A stretch of 64,000 bases of DNA from CAYRYU01 sp964428355 (GTDB lineage Bacteria > Muiribacteriota > Ozemobacteria > Ozemobacterales > Ozemobacteraceae): contig CAYRYU010000033.1 in NCBI GenBank assembly GCA_964428355.1, positions 1-64,000 on the forward strand. Reading direction: 5' to 3'. A model generated the notes under the pieces. That model saw only the letters and a list, made by a program, of their open reading frames with translations, was not told the origin of the DNA and did not search any database. Positions 52,795-62,225 of the stretch are shown here, one piece after another; within the stretch, counting starts at the first letter, position 1; each line of letters begins with the position of its first letter. The position numbers and the translations under genes were made by a program.

Positions 52795-53574
52795 ATGAAA
52801 AAAGCAGGGCTTCTACTCCTTCTTCTGGGAGGAGCATTCATCGCTTCGCCAGTTTCCCTTCTGGCAACACCATTGGAGGACCTCGACAGTGCCTTTATCG
52901 TAGATGTACAGAGGAACCACCGATCCGTCTCTCACCTTCAGGGCCTGGTGAACACCATCGAGCGGATCCTTGACTGCGCTTCAAACGGCCGGATCGACGT
53001 TTCCCTCATCGGGCTTGGCGACCTGCCTGATCACGTATCCAGGTTCTGGAGCACGCACGAACAATCCCCCCAGGAGGTCAGCATTTCCCGATACCGGATG
53101 GCCCTCGACGCCAAGAATCCCGAAGTCCGCACCGATTTCTACAGGCTCAGATCGGTCACGGAGGGCGGCAAGGTCGTCGAATGTCTTGTCCAGGATATCG
53201 CCAAGGACCACAAAGCCGCGCTAGTGTTCCGGTTCGTCAACGGGGATCCGACCGGCATGCATCAAGACCTCGCCAAGATTCTCGAGGAGCTGATGTCCGA
53301 CCTCGAGGAAGGATTCATCACCCGGACGGCGGTCCCGTTCGCCGAGGTTCCCCTCCAGGTCCACAAGCTTTGGACGCGGCTTTCCAAGCTTCCCGCCGAT
53401 GCGGCCGGTGTGACCGCCGAAAGGTTCGACGTGGAGAATGCCGGCGGAGCAAGCGTTTTCTGGCGGGTTTCCCGCTCGGAATCAGATGAGAACGGGGGCC
53501 TGATCCTCCTCGTCCACCATGGAAAGCCGGTCTTCTTCATCGACGACTCCCTGATCGAAACCTTCTCACACTGA
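52795..53574 (+). CDS. Exported protein of unknown function
   Basis: The product has 259 residues from ATG 52795 with GGGAGGA upstream. The signal peptide is MKKAGLLLLLLGGAFIASP. The mature protein starts with a helical part (QRNHRSVSHLQGLVNTIE) and continues with mixed alpha/beta segments. One cysteine lies near LDCASNGRID and one in VECLVQD. No family is recognised. It precedes the serine acetyltransferase gene by 97 bp in the same direction, but no functional link is visible. Confidence 0.75.
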   Translation: MKKAGLLLLLLGGAFIASPVSLLATPLEDLDSAFIVDVQRNHRSVSHLQGLVNTIERILDCASNGRIDVSLIGLGDLPDHVSRFWSTHEQSPQEVSISRYRMALDAKNPEVRTDFYRLRSVTEGGKVVECLVQDIAKDHKAALVFRFVNGDPTGMHQDLAKILEELMSDLEEGFITRTAVPFAEVPLQVHKLWTRLSKLPADAAGVTAERFDVENAGGASVFWRVSRSESDENGGLILLVHHGKPVFFIDDSLIETFSH

Positions 53575-53671
53575 GCCGCACCCTCCGGGGAATAGGCTCC
53601 AGCTTCCCGCCGATTCTTGCCCGGAAGGCGGGAATGTTGTACTTTAGCCTGAGTTGAGGGGAGGGGAAAAA

Positions 53672-54703
53672 GTGAGCAAAAATCTTTCGAGACTGACCGC
53701 GACCATCATCGAATCCCTTGGAAAGGACATGAGGGAAGTCCAGCACTTCGACCGGAGCCCCCTCCCGGACAAGAACGAGGTGTTCAAGATCATCTCCGAC
53801 ATATTCGTCCTGCTCTTTCCGGGGTATTTCGGACACTCGGAGCTCACCTTCGACACAATCGAGCAACAGCTCGCTTTCCGGAGCGCAGCCGTTTACGAGC
53901 GGCTGAAGGCCCAGGCTTTCCGCGAAGCCCAGCATGGATGCAGGTTTCCCCGACACAACTGCAAAAACTGCAGGGATTACTCGGTGTTCGTCGCAGAGCA
54001 GCTCCTGAACGAGATCCCCCGGATCCGCGAGCAGCTCGACCTGGACGTCAAGGCCGCCTTCGAAAACGATCCTGCCGCCTCGAGTTTCGACGAGATCATT
54101 TTCAGCTATCCCGGTCTCGAAGCAATCGCCGTCTTCCGTTTCGCCAATTTTCTTCACCGCCAGGGGCTGCTCCTGATTCCGAGGATCATGACGGAATGGG
54201 CGCATTCCAGGACCGGGGTAGACATCCATCCCGGAGCGAGCATCGGGAGCTCCTTTTTCATGGACCACGGAACCGGAATCGTAATCGGAGAAACAACCGT
54301 CATCGGCGACCAGGTGACCCTTTACCAGGGCGTGACCCTGGGAGCGCTCAACTTTCCCCGTGATTCCCAGGGAAACATCATAAAGGGGGCAAAGCGCCAC
54401 CCAACGATCGAGGAGTGCGTGGTGATCTACGCGGGAGCAACCATCCTGGGCGGGGAAACCGTCATCGGCAGAAATTCCGTCATCGGAGGGAACGTTTGGC
54501 TCACCCAGTCCGTTCCCCCTTTTTCACGAGTCGTGATTGGCCAGAGCGACCTGAAAATCACAACGCGGCAAACCCGAACGGAAAACCCGGCGAAACAGGC
54601 TTCCCCCACCCCCCCAGGTAACGACCATCCCGTCCTTCCGGTTGCTGGGGAAAAGCCGTCCAAATCCCAGAAACCTGAATCCGTTAAGAAGCCCTCTCCC
54701 TGA
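53672..54703 (+). CDS. cysE: Serine O-acetyltransferase
   Basis: The product has 343 residues from GTG 53672 behind GAGGGGAGGGG. It is the EpsC/SAT type: a helical N-terminal part (AAVYERLKAQAFREAQHGC), then a left-handed beta-helix with hexapeptide repeats. Key residues of the family are present: Asp184 and His186 in GVDIHPGAS and His199 in MDHGTGIVIGE. An unusual CRFPRHNCKNC segment (Cys90, Cys97, Cys100) could bind metal. The tail (~290-343) is Pro/Lys-rich low complexity. It makes O-acetylserine, the precursor of cysteine. No cysK is adjacent. Confidence 0.9.
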   Translation: MSKNLSRLTATIIESLGKDMREVQHFDRSPLPDKNEVFKIISDIFVLLFPGYFGHSELTFDTIEQQLAFRSAAVYERLKAQAFREAQHGCRFPRHNCKNCRDYSVFVAEQLLNEIPRIREQLDLDVKAAFENDPAASSFDEIIFSYPGLEAIAVFRFANFLHRQGLLLIPRIMTEWAHSRTGVDIHPGASIGSSFFMDHGTGIVIGETTVIGDQVTLYQGVTLGALNFPRDSQGNIIKGAKRHPTIEECVVIYAGATILGGETVIGRNSVIGGNVWLTQSVPPFSRVVIGQSDLKITTRQTRTENPAKQASPTPPGNDHPVLPVAGEKPSKSQKPESVKKPSP

Positions 54704-54846
54704 TCGGGGTCCAACAGAGCCCCCCTTCCGGGATTCGCCAGAAAAGCAAGTCACTTTCCGGGCTCCCTGATTTCCCTTCTTTTCTTGGGGCCTGAAGCCG
54801 ATAAATAAGACGTGGCGAATTGTCGGCCACCGGATTCGAGTCAGGC

Positions 54847-55152
54847 ATGAATATGGCGAAACGGTTGAAGAAGGTTCTTTCCAGGCTTTTCATTGCTGCC
54901 CTTTTCCTTACGACGACGGAAGGCTGTATGGTCCGTCGGCCGCCGTCTTCGGAACCGAGGATGTACAAGCGTGAGGAAGCCGCCCTTCCGAAAAAACCCG
55001 ATGAGACCTACCTGTCCGATCGATACCCCTGGGAAGGGAAGACCCGTACGATGGATGGGCTGACGGGCAGGATCAGGGCGAAGGAAACCGAGATTGATTC
55101 GGAAATCAAGCGGCTCGATGCATTCATGAAAAACCGGCAGAAGAATCCATGA
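54847..55152 (+). CDS. Small putative lipoprotein coupled to the HEAT-repeat gene
   Basis: The gene encodes ~101 residues; ATG 54847 and ATG 54853 are both possible and neither has a strong ribosome-binding site. The hydrophobic N-terminus (LFIAALFLTTTEGC) may end in a lipidated cysteine, although the -3 residue is not the usual Leu. The remainder is charged and helical (RIRAKETEIDSEIKRLDAFM). Its stop overlaps the start of the large downstream gene (ATGA), so the two proteins are probably made together. Confidence 0.62.
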   Translation: MNMAKRLKKVLSRLFIAALFLTTTEGCMVRRPPSSEPRMYKREEAALPKKPDETYLSDRYPWEGKTRTMDGLTGRIRAKETEIDSEIKRLDAFMKNRQKNP

Positions 55153-57677
55153 ACGAAGGCATTGAAAGCAGTCTCCCCGAGGGTTCGAGCCTGGACGAGG
55201 TGCAACCCGCGTTGGGGCACGACGAACAGGAGAGCGGGGTTTTCCCGGAAGCCCAGGAATTGGAATCGCCTTCTCCGGAATCATTGCCCTCCATCGGGGA
55301 ATCGAGTTCCCGGATCCCAAGGAGGGGTTTCGATTGGGGTGATTCGGAATCCTGGGGGGAAGAAGATGAAGGTGGCTCCCCTCGCTCGCCTTCATGGGCG
55401 CTTTCCGCTTCAAATTCCCTTTTCCCCGGCTTGTCGGGAAACATCGCCTACTCTCTTCTACTTGTCTGGTTCATTGTCGTCGTGGTTCTCTCCGTTCCTT
55501 TCACCGGCCACACGCAAGAAAATGATGCTGCCGCATCCAGCGACCAGGCTGCCGAGCAACCCGCGGCAGATGCTGGTTCCGATGCTCCGGCAGCGTCCAG
55601 TGGGGAGGGCACTGCCTCCACTGGAGAGAATCCTCCCCCCGCCGAAGGTGATCCAGCTGCATCCTCGGGTGAAGGAGAAGCTTCCGCCGCTTCGGGAGAT
55701 GGGGCTCCCGAAGACTCTTCGACTGAGGAGGGTGCTGAGGCAGCAACTTCCCCGGCGGACGAGCTTGCCGAAACCGTAAGAAGCCTTATCGATGCTGGGA
55801 AATGCGAGGAAGCGATCGGGAAATGCGAGGAAGCCACCGAGGCAATCGCCTCTTCGGACACCCTGCTCGAAAATTACGTCGAGGCCATGGCGAAAGCATC
55901 CAAGCCAAATTGGGCAAGTCTCCAAAGCAAGGCGGAAGAACTGGTTGAGCGGAAGGGGCAGAGCCCGCTGACCGATTATGCCCTCGGCCGGGCTTTTGCA
56001 GAAAAACCGAAACCAGATCTGGCCAAGGCCCTTCAACATCTTGCGAGAGCGAAAGCGGTGAAGCGCGCCCCGGCGCCTGGTATCGCCATGCTCTATTACA
56101 AAGTGATGGTAATGGTGTATTGGAAATTCCTCGCCGGGGGTGCAGGGGGTCTTCTCCTTCTCTTGATCGTCTTGAAAAAACGCAGGAAAGCCCCCCCCTT
56201 GCAGGAAATCTTCATCGAAGGCCTTTCCCCGGCGGAAGGTGCCCCCAATGCCGCTGCGGCACCCACAGCCGGCGCACCTCCAATCCCTGCACCCGGTGCT
56301 CCCTCGGTCGCTCCCTCGCCCGCATCAGGAGGGCAGCCCACCCCTTACCAACTCCCGCCACGGCCCACTCCAATCCCTCCGGCTGGGCAAGGTGCAGCTG
56401 GGGCGTCTCCTCAGAAACCGCTTCCCCCTTCTCCCCTACCCCAGTCAGCTCCCGGAACCCAAGCCGCTCAGCTTCCCCCCCGCCCAACCCCGGTGCCTCC
56501 CACTCTTCCGCCGAAACCCTTGCCGAACCAGGCAACCCAGGTGCAAACCATCCCACAACCCGCGGTTCAGGCTCCGCCCCCCCAAACCGCTGCCGTTCAT
56601 CCCCAACCACAGCCGCAAACATCCCAGCCTTCTCCTGATTCCCAGGGGTCCCAACTCGACGGAGCGATGGCGAACCTGGATCTAGCAGAGGTGGCGAAGT
56701 TCCAGGCAATGGTCGAGATGCCTGCGCGGCCGAATCTTCCCCCCCGCATCGACCTCGATGAGGTCTGGAAAACCCTGACGAAAAAGGCCATGGGAGCTCC
56801 AATGGGAAGGGATTTCCGCGACGGTCACGGGGCCGAGGGAGTCCCGATCAAAGGCGGACAAGGATCTCCGGGGGGCCGTGCCGGGGCAAAGCATGGCGTC
56901 TCTGAAAGGAGCGGGCCGGGTGGAAGCTCGGGTGAGCCCACGGTAACAGTTACGAAAGGCCCGGTAGACCTTTCCGACGCGACCATCGACCTTTCCCCCG
57001 GAGCTTTGAAAGACAATCTTGTAGAGAAAATGAAGATGCTCGCCATCACGGACGGGGAACTGAGGGCGTTACTCCTGCAACGCAACCCGGACCACATTCC
57101 CGACGTCATCGAATACATCCTGACCAAGCCAGAACCCGTGCGCCTGGCCTTTCTGGCCCGGGAAATAGGCAACTACAGGGATCCCGCCATCTCGGATGTC
57201 CTTTCGAGCCTGCTTTTCCACGAAGACCAGCGGGTGGTACTCGCGGCGATCCAGGGATTGCAGATGAATGGAGGAAAAGAGGCCGTTCTTCTCGTCTGCC
57301 CGTTCCTGCAGTCCAATGTTCCAGTCCTTGGTGAGGCCGCAAAGGCTGCCCTAAGTTCTTTCGGCCCGCAAAGGATCCTCGAAGCCATGATGGATCTTCC
57401 ACGGTCACCCGATGACCGAATCCGGGAGTCGGGAGTATTCCTCCTTTCCCGAATGAAGGGCACCGGAGTTATCCAGGTTCTCTGCGAAATGTTGTTCGAC
57501 AAGTCGCAGGCAATCCGCCGCCAGGTGATGCTGGCCATGGCACATCAGAAAGACCCGGTCTTTCTCCAGCTCCTCCGGGATTTTTTCCGCCGTGCAACGG
57601 ACGAGGAGGACAAGAAGATGGCCAGGAAAGCGATCGTGTATCTCCAGAACTTTGTGCCCCCCGCCCGAACCGCCTGA
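55149..57677 (+). CDS. Two-helix membrane protein with Pro-rich linkers and HEAT-like repeats
   Basis: The product has 842 residues. An acidic N-terminal tail (1-95) precedes a first helix (~98-118). A long Ala/Ser/Glu-rich and helical region lies outside, with a second helix at ~323-342. The cytoplasmic part starts with a ~150-residue Pro/Ala/Gln-rich linker (PRPTPIPPAGQGAAGA and similar). It then reaches a HEAT/armadillo-like C-terminal domain (~640-842; LLLQRNPDHIPDVIEYI, YRDPAISDVLSSLL, DKSQAIRRQVMLAMA). This looks like an envelope-spanning adaptor. It overlaps the upstream lipoprotein-like gene. The specific partner is unknown. Confidence 0.8.
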   Translation: MNEGIESSLPEGSSLDEVQPALGHDEQESGVFPEAQELESPSPESLPSIGESSSRIPRRGFDWGDSESWGEEDEGGSPRSPSWALSASNSLFPGLSGNIAYSLLLVWFIVVVVLSVPFTGHTQENDAAASSDQAAEQPAADAGSDAPAASSGEGTASTGENPPPAEGDPAASSGEGEASAASGDGAPEDSSTEEGAEAATSPADELAETVRSLIDAGKCEEAIGKCEEATEAIASSDTLLENYVEAMAKASKPNWASLQSKAEELVERKGQSPLTDYALGRAFAEKPKPDLAKALQHLARAKAVKRAPAPGIAMLYYKVMVMVYWKFLAGGAGGLLLLLIVLKKRRKAPPLQEIFIEGLSPAEGAPNAAAAPTAGAPPIPAPGAPSVAPSPASGGQPTPYQLPPRPTPIPPAGQGAAGASPQKPLPPSPLPQSAPGTQAAQLPPRPTPVPPTLPPKPLPNQATQVQTIPQPAVQAPPPQTAAVHPQPQPQTSQPSPDSQGSQLDGAMANLDLAEVAKFQAMVEMPARPNLPPRIDLDEVWKTLTKKAMGAPMGRDFRDGHGAEGVPIKGGQGSPGGRAGAKHGVSERSGPGGSSGEPTVTVTKGPVDLSDATIDLSPGALKDNLVEKMKMLAITDGELRALLLQRNPDHIPDVIEYILTKPEPVRLAFLAREIGNYRDPAISDVLSSLLFHEDQRVVLAAIQGLQMNGGKEAVLLVCPFLQSNVPVLGEAAKAALSSFGPQRILEAMMDLPRSPDDRIRESGVFLLSRMKGTGVIQVLCEMLFDKSQAIRRQVMLAMAHQKDPVFLQLLRDFFRRATDEEDKKMARKAIVYLQNFVPPARTA

Positions 57678-57819
57678 TCCGAAAACACGGATCTTCTCCA
57701 GCCCGAATTCCTGAAATCCACAAATTTCTTTCCTCGCAAACACCCCTTTGAAAGGCACAACCCAACGGGAATCGGAAATTTGGCCCCGAGGGGCGAACTT
57801 TTTGTGCCCGAAAAACGTA

Positions 57820-57825
57820 TATAAT
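57820..57825 (+). promoter_or_regulatory. -10 element upstream of the 57895 gene
   Basis: A consensus TATAAT is followed 15 bp later by ATG 57841 (in frame with the annotated start). No -35 box at the correct distance is convincing. Confidence 0.4.
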
Positions 57826-57894
57826 TATGAGGGAACAAAAATGGAAATTCGCCGGTTGGTAGCACCACCCCACAACCGGAAAGGGAGGACAGGC

Positions 57895-59019
57895 ATGAAA
57901 CAAGGATCATCGAGGTTTTTGTCAGGGGTTCTCTTGCTGATTCTGGTAGCGCTGACGGCTTACTCCCAGGAAACCACCACCACGACCTCCTCCAAACCCT
58001 GGGAGAATCCAGCCTCCGGGTTCACCCCTACCGCCACCACAGGAACGGGCAAAACCCCTGTCGACGGCATCGAACCCGTCATCCAGACCAATGGCGCACA
58101 AAAGGCAGACGGAGCCACCACCGCCGCCGCGGGAACCGGCTCCCAACAAAGCTGGGTCAACGGCTTCCTGAATACCACCGCCGACAAGATCAAAACAGGG
58201 GGAGTCATCTCCGGCTCCTGCTGGACCTGGCAGAAAAGCTGGAAGATCGGAGCGGACGGAAAGCCGGTCGAAGTGAAGGAAGCCTTCCAGGAAGGCGCGG
58301 TCAACGGAACCGTTGGCCAGACCAACACCCCCCCAGGGATCTCAACCTCCGAGGCTCCGCCGGGCAACCCAACCCCGTCGTCCCCAAATTCACCTTCAAA
58401 CCCCAATTCCCCCAGCAATCCAAGCACCCCGGTCAATCCCAACGGAAACCCGTCGAATCCTCCCGCTTCGAATTTCCCTGGGGCGACCCCGGTGGCTCCC
58501 CCCGACAAACCCGCGCCTGATGTCCCCTACTACACACCCAAAGACCCGGTGGACATTTCCCAACCCCCACTTCCTCCCGCACCCATCAAGCTTGTCATCT
58601 ATGACCCCATCGCCCGGACAGAACAGCCCTTTGGAGCTGTCGTCAACCCTTCCGCCTTCTCCTCATTCCCCCCTGTCGTTGCCAAAGCCGACCCCGTTCC
58701 GGAGGACACCCGCGTGAAGCTGGGTCTCGAGCTCGACCGGAACAAGGTCCAGCCCGAAGAGGTTTCCCTTACCGTTACCGACAACGAAGGGGACCACATC
58801 ATCCCCAAGGAAGTCTATGACAGCCAGTACAGGCACATCTTCAGGATCCCATCTCTCGACCAGTACAAGGCGGTCGTCACCTACAGGCATCCTCTCGATC
58901 CGGCAAAAAAGGATCTCCAGGTCATCAATGTCACCATCCCAGTGTACAAGCTAGGGTTCCAGAACCGGACGATCGACGCTCACCAGACGCGAGTTGACGA
59001 CCCGCAATCTGCCCAGTGA
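57895..59019 (+). CDS. Exported protein with Asn/Pro/Ser-rich linker
   Basis: The product has 374 residues from ATG 57895, behind GGGAGGA; an in-frame ATG 57841 would place the signal peptide internally. The signal peptide is FLSGVLLLILVALTAYSQ. The mature N-terminus is Thr/Ala/Gly-rich, then WINGFLN-like and SCWTWQKSWKIGAD segments follow. A central low-complexity linker (~150-210, PSSPNSPSNPNSPSNPSTPV) leads to a beta-rich C-terminal part (VKLGLELDRNKVQPEEVSL). No family is recognised. It ends before a strong convergent stem-loop. Confidence 0.75.
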   Translation: MKQGSSRFLSGVLLLILVALTAYSQETTTTTSSKPWENPASGFTPTATTGTGKTPVDGIEPVIQTNGAQKADGATTAAAGTGSQQSWVNGFLNTTADKIKTGGVISGSCWTWQKSWKIGADGKPVEVKEAFQEGAVNGTVGQTNTPPGISTSEAPPGNPTPSSPNSPSNPNSPSNPSTPVNPNGNPSNPPASNFPGATPVAPPDKPAPDVPYYTPKDPVDISQPPLPPAPIKLVIYDPIARTEQPFGAVVNPSAFSSFPPVVAKADPVPEDTRVKLGLELDRNKVQPEEVSLTVTDNEGDHIIPKEVYDSQYRHIFRIPSLDQYKAVVTYRHPLDPAKKDLQVINVTIPVYKLGFQNRTIDAHQTRVDDPQSAQ

Positions 59020-59101
59020 GGCTTCCGGGCATCGATTTCCCGGCCAAGGGGCCGCTGCGGAGATGAGCTGTCCCTGAAGATGATTCCCCCCCCGGAAACC
59101 G

Positions 59102-59147
59102 GCTTCGAAAGAAATCCCGCCGTGATCGGCGGGGTTTTCTTCGAAGC
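59102..59147. terminator. Bidirectional terminator between 57895 and 59160 genes
   Basis: A long stem pairs GCTTCGAA...CCCGCCG (from 59102) with CGGCGGG...TTCGAAGC (ending 59147) around TGAT. The inner part is followed by TTTTCTT on one side and has the complement AAAGAAA on the other, so both convergent genes can use it. Confidence 0.8.
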
Positions 59148-59159
59148 GGAACCTTCAGG

Positions 59160-60014
59160 CTAATCCCATGGGTTCTTTTCGCTGCACAGGTTGATGATGA
59201 TTTGCGACATCCGGGAGGGAAGCGGATGGCGTTTCCCGGTGAATTCCAGTATCGCTCTGGCGGATTCGGGATTCCTCCCGTAACCTTGTACCATCGCCCT
59301 GAAATCCCCGGCAAGCTTGGGAAAACGCCTTTCGAACCGCCGCTCCCTAGCGAAAATGTCTCTCAAGCCGGGAATCTCCTCCTCGGTCAACTCGACCAGT
59401 TCCATTATCCTGTCGATCGTGAAATGCTGTATCAGACGGGTGGCTGCAAGTTCCTCTCCGCGCCGGCAACGGCAAAGACCGACATAGAGGTTGGAAAGGA
59501 CCTCTCCCACGATCCATTCCCTGTTTTTCCCTTGTGGGCCATGTTTAAAATGAAGTGGTTCGCAAAACCGCTCGTCGAAGGACTCTTCCTTCCAGATGAT
59601 CTTTCCTCGTGAGAATGGTATCCCACGCAGCTCAGAAGGCTCGAAAACGGCGAATTCGCAGAATACCCCGTCATCGAACATGGCTTTGTACCCGTCAACG
59701 GTGTTTCTGTAAAGGAATGCGACTGGGGCGACCCGTTCCAACCAGCCGAGATCAGCGAGGAAGGCGGATTTTCTGGACTCCTTCACGATCGCGAAAAAGT
59801 CGAGGTCCGAGTATGCATCCATCCGGGCTGATTCGGGCCCGGCCGACCCCAGGCCGAGGAGGGCATAAGCCTCCCCGGAAGATTCCAGGGATTCTCCGAT
59901 ATCCCTCAACCTTTCCTTCATAAGGTCGGGACGGTTTTCTTCTGGAAACGGTCGGTTCGAGCCCATTCCCCCGTTCTTTCCGAAAACCGGCGAATGCTGA
60001 CCGTTTTTTTTCAT
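59160..60014 (-). CDS. Nucleotidyltransferase-domain protein
   Basis: This 284-residue protein has the polymerase-beta-type nucleotidyltransferase core: LLGLGSAGPESARMDAYSDLDFFAIV, with Gly-Ser at 56-57 and the Asp pair Asp70/Asp72. A helical region follows (EWIVGEVLSNLYVGLCRCRRGEEL) and a helical tail without known motif. It resembles lincosamide-type or other small-molecule nucleotidyltransferases, but the substrate is not deducible. Its start lies 9 bp downstream of the GH13 stop, in the same direction, so the two are probably co-transcribed. Confidence 0.78.
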   Translation of the reverse strand: MKKNGQHSPVFGKNGGMGSNRPFPEENRPDLMKERLRDIGESLESSGEAYALLGLGSAGPESARMDAYSDLDFFAIVKESRKSAFLADLGWLERVAPVAFLYRNTVDGYKAMFDDGVFCEFAVFEPSELRGIPFSRGKIIWKEESFDERFCEPLHFKHGPQGKNREWIVGEVLSNLYVGLCRCRRGEELAATRLIQHFTIDRIMELVELTEEEIPGLRDIFARERRFERRFPKLAGDFRAMVQGYGRNPESARAILEFTGKRHPLPSRMSQIIINLCSEKNPWD

Positions 60015-60023
60015 TTATCCATC

Positions 60024-62168
60024 CTACACCTTCTGAAGCCGGAGAAACTGGATTTCGTTGGGAAACGTGAACTGGACGCACACACCGTCACGATATATCT
60101 CCTTTGCGGAACGCGGAGCCGACCAGAAGTTCGCGCCGGGGTGATCGGAAACCAGGTTGAGGGCTTTGTAGAACCCGCTCAGGCAAAGTTCCCCCGGGAA
60201 GCGAAAGACACCGTTCTCACACCCTCGAGTGTTGAGATTCACGAACACGAGGACGACCGAATCGAGGGTTCCCTCGCTCACCCACCGGGCAACGGAAAAT
60301 ATCCGGTGGTGGAACCCGCCCGTCATCAGCGGAAGGAATCTCCGGTTTGGTCCTGTCAGTTCAGGGGAGCTCTGGCGGGCCCGGTTGATCCGCCGATACA
60401 GTTTTGCCACGGCCCCGCGTTCAGCGTCGGGACTGGTCCATACCTCGTACATGTCGGCGAACTTGTCTCTGAAAGGCAGCTTTCCGGAAACCCCAAGGGG
60501 CTGTCCCATGAAGACCATCGGAACCCCGAACATCGCCGCCGCGACGGCATATCGCCCCACCATTCCCCAACGGTCTGAACCTCCCTCTTCATCGTGGCTC
60601 GTTCCGTTATGCATGAATAGAGCGGAATCCCCGAAAACCCCTGTCTCCCGTTCGAGGGAGGACACAAGCTCTCCCATCGTCACCCCCTCCGACCTGTACA
60701 AACCGTGGTCTACGGTTCCAACCACGTCGAACACACGGTTCAGGCGGTATTGGACTTTGTCCGGATCGAGCACTTCCGCAAGGAAAACGAAGTCCCACCT
60801 TTTGTTCCGGGTCGTGTTGACGATGAACTCCCACAGGCGGTTGGGGAGTCCCTGAGCAAAGTCGGCGCGGATCCCAGCAAGCTTGTTCCCGGTCTTTTCG
60901 AGCCAGAAGGGGATGATGTGCGCGAAGAAACGCCAGATTTCGAGGGTTTCCCGATCGCGGGAGAGGTCGGTATAGAAAAGGTCCCTCTCATCTTCCGCGC
61001 TTCCGCGCGGATCGTGGAATTTCCAGGGCTTGGGCCCGAGTGCGGAATAGTCCCCGAAGAACCAGTCGACGTTTGCGTCGTCCCAGACATGCTCATCGAG
61101 CCTGTCCGCAGGGGCATAGAGGGCGCAGGAGAAACTGTCGGTCGCCCGCTCCCGGTAGTGGGGAACGACCCCGCAGAAGCCCTGTTCAGACCCGCGCGTG
61201 CAGAACGAGGGCCGTACATCCCGAATCCAGGCCGAGGACTCGCCCGGCCTGCACAGCCCGGCCTTGACGCCGCCTTCGCCGAACACGACGTCGCGGCCCG
61301 CGTGGTTGAAGGCGACGTCGAGGAAAACGTCGAGACCGATGTTTTCGGCCTGCTCGACAAGTTTCCTGAAAAGGCCCATCGATTCCCTGGCGGAACAGGA
61401 CCGGGACAACCATGGGTTGACGCTGAAGTAATCCCGGGCAGCGTAGGGGCTTCCCGGACGGTCGTTTTCCGCCCACCGGTTCTCCTCCATGTTCCAGCGC
61501 CACCGGGTGTTGGGGAAGATCGGCATCAGCCAGAGCGTGTTGAACCCGAGGGTTCGGACGATATACTCCAGGTCGAAAGGATTGAAATCGTCGTAATCGT
61601 TTCCCGGAAGAAAATCCTCGAGTGTGCTACGGTTCTGGAAATCCCCGCCATGCAGTGCCTCCACGCTGAGTGCGTTTGCTTCGTAAATCCGGAGGCTGGC
61701 TGCTTTCGCGGGGGAGACCACCACGGCACAGTCGCGCTGTTTCATGTCGGCGTCGGGTGTCGGCCGGAAATCGTTGTGCCACCAGAATTCCCGGCTTCCC
61801 GAAAGCCTGAACCTGGTTGTAAGGCGGTAAGCCCCACACTTCTGGAGTTGAATCGCCGTCTGGAAAACGAAATTGTCACCCTTTCTTCCGGAGAAGACCA
61901 TTGGGAGGTTCATCCAATAGGAGGAGGCATTTCCAGATTCCGCCAGGGGTTCGAACGGTTTGACGTGATCCCGGCGGTTGAGATTGGTGAAGACTTCGAC
62001 CTGGAAATCTTCGGGTGCGAAACCCCCAGCAGCGATCTCCACCTGCACTTCGATCGACTTGCGCGGTGAAATTGTCTCATCGAGAAAGTACTTCCGCGTT
62101 CCGTAGTTGCCCGAAAGCCTGTCAACCGTGAGGTTTCCCATCCAAGGGCGATATTCGGTCATGGCCAT
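60024..62168 (-). CDS. GH13 (alpha-amylase family) enzyme
   Basis: The product has 714 residues. The N-terminal ~170 residues form a beta-sandwich (IEVQVEIAAGGFAPEDFQV) of starch-binding-like type. The (beta/alpha)8 barrel follows. Conserved regions are DVAFNH (284-289), GIRADFAQ with the nucleophile Asp436, FLAEVLDP with acid/base Glu465, and HNGTSHDEEG with Asp526. No signal peptide is present, so it works in the cytoplasm on alpha-glucan or maltosyl substrates. Exact activity (amylase, maltosyltransferase, trehalose-related) is open. No glycogen genes are adjacent except the nucleotidyltransferase downstream. Confidence 0.88.
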   Translation of the reverse strand: MAMTEYRPWMGNLTVDRLSGNYGTRKYFLDETISPRKSIEVQVEIAAGGFAPEDFQVEVFTNLNRRDHVKPFEPLAESGNASSYWMNLPMVFSGRKGDNFVFQTAIQLQKCGAYRLTTRFRLSGSREFWWHNDFRPTPDADMKQRDCAVVVSPAKAASLRIYEANALSVEALHGGDFQNRSTLEDFLPGNDYDDFNPFDLEYIVRTLGFNTLWLMPIFPNTRWRWNMEENRWAENDRPGSPYAARDYFSVNPWLSRSCSARESMGLFRKLVEQAENIGLDVFLDVAFNHAGRDVVFGEGGVKAGLCRPGESSAWIRDVRPSFCTRGSEQGFCGVVPHYRERATDSFSCALYAPADRLDEHVWDDANVDWFFGDYSALGPKPWKFHDPRGSAEDERDLFYTDLSRDRETLEIWRFFAHIIPFWLEKTGNKLAGIRADFAQGLPNRLWEFIVNTTRNKRWDFVFLAEVLDPDKVQYRLNRVFDVVGTVDHGLYRSEGVTMGELVSSLERETGVFGDSALFMHNGTSHDEEGGSDRWGMVGRYAVAAAMFGVPMVFMGQPLGVSGKLPFRDKFADMYEVWTSPDAERGAVAKLYRRINRARQSSPELTGPNRRFLPLMTGGFHHRIFSVARWVSEGTLDSVVLVFVNLNTRGCENGVFRFPGELCLSGFYKALNLVSDHPGANFWSAPRSAKEIYRDGVCVQFTFPNEIQFLRLQKV

Positions 62169-62225
62169 CCTCCTTGATCGTCACCGTTCCGGTCGGGTCT
62201 CTTTCGACTCACTTTTCACGTCTTT

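Noticed and set aside
57895..59019. Collagen-like or CRISPR-like repeats in the Asn/Pro/Ser linker
   Set aside because: The repeats are short coding low-complexity codons, not regularly spaced direct repeats with spacers.
60705..62069. 454-residue + strand ORF opposite the GH13 gene
   Set aside because: The minus strand carries all GH13 motifs; the + strand product has none.
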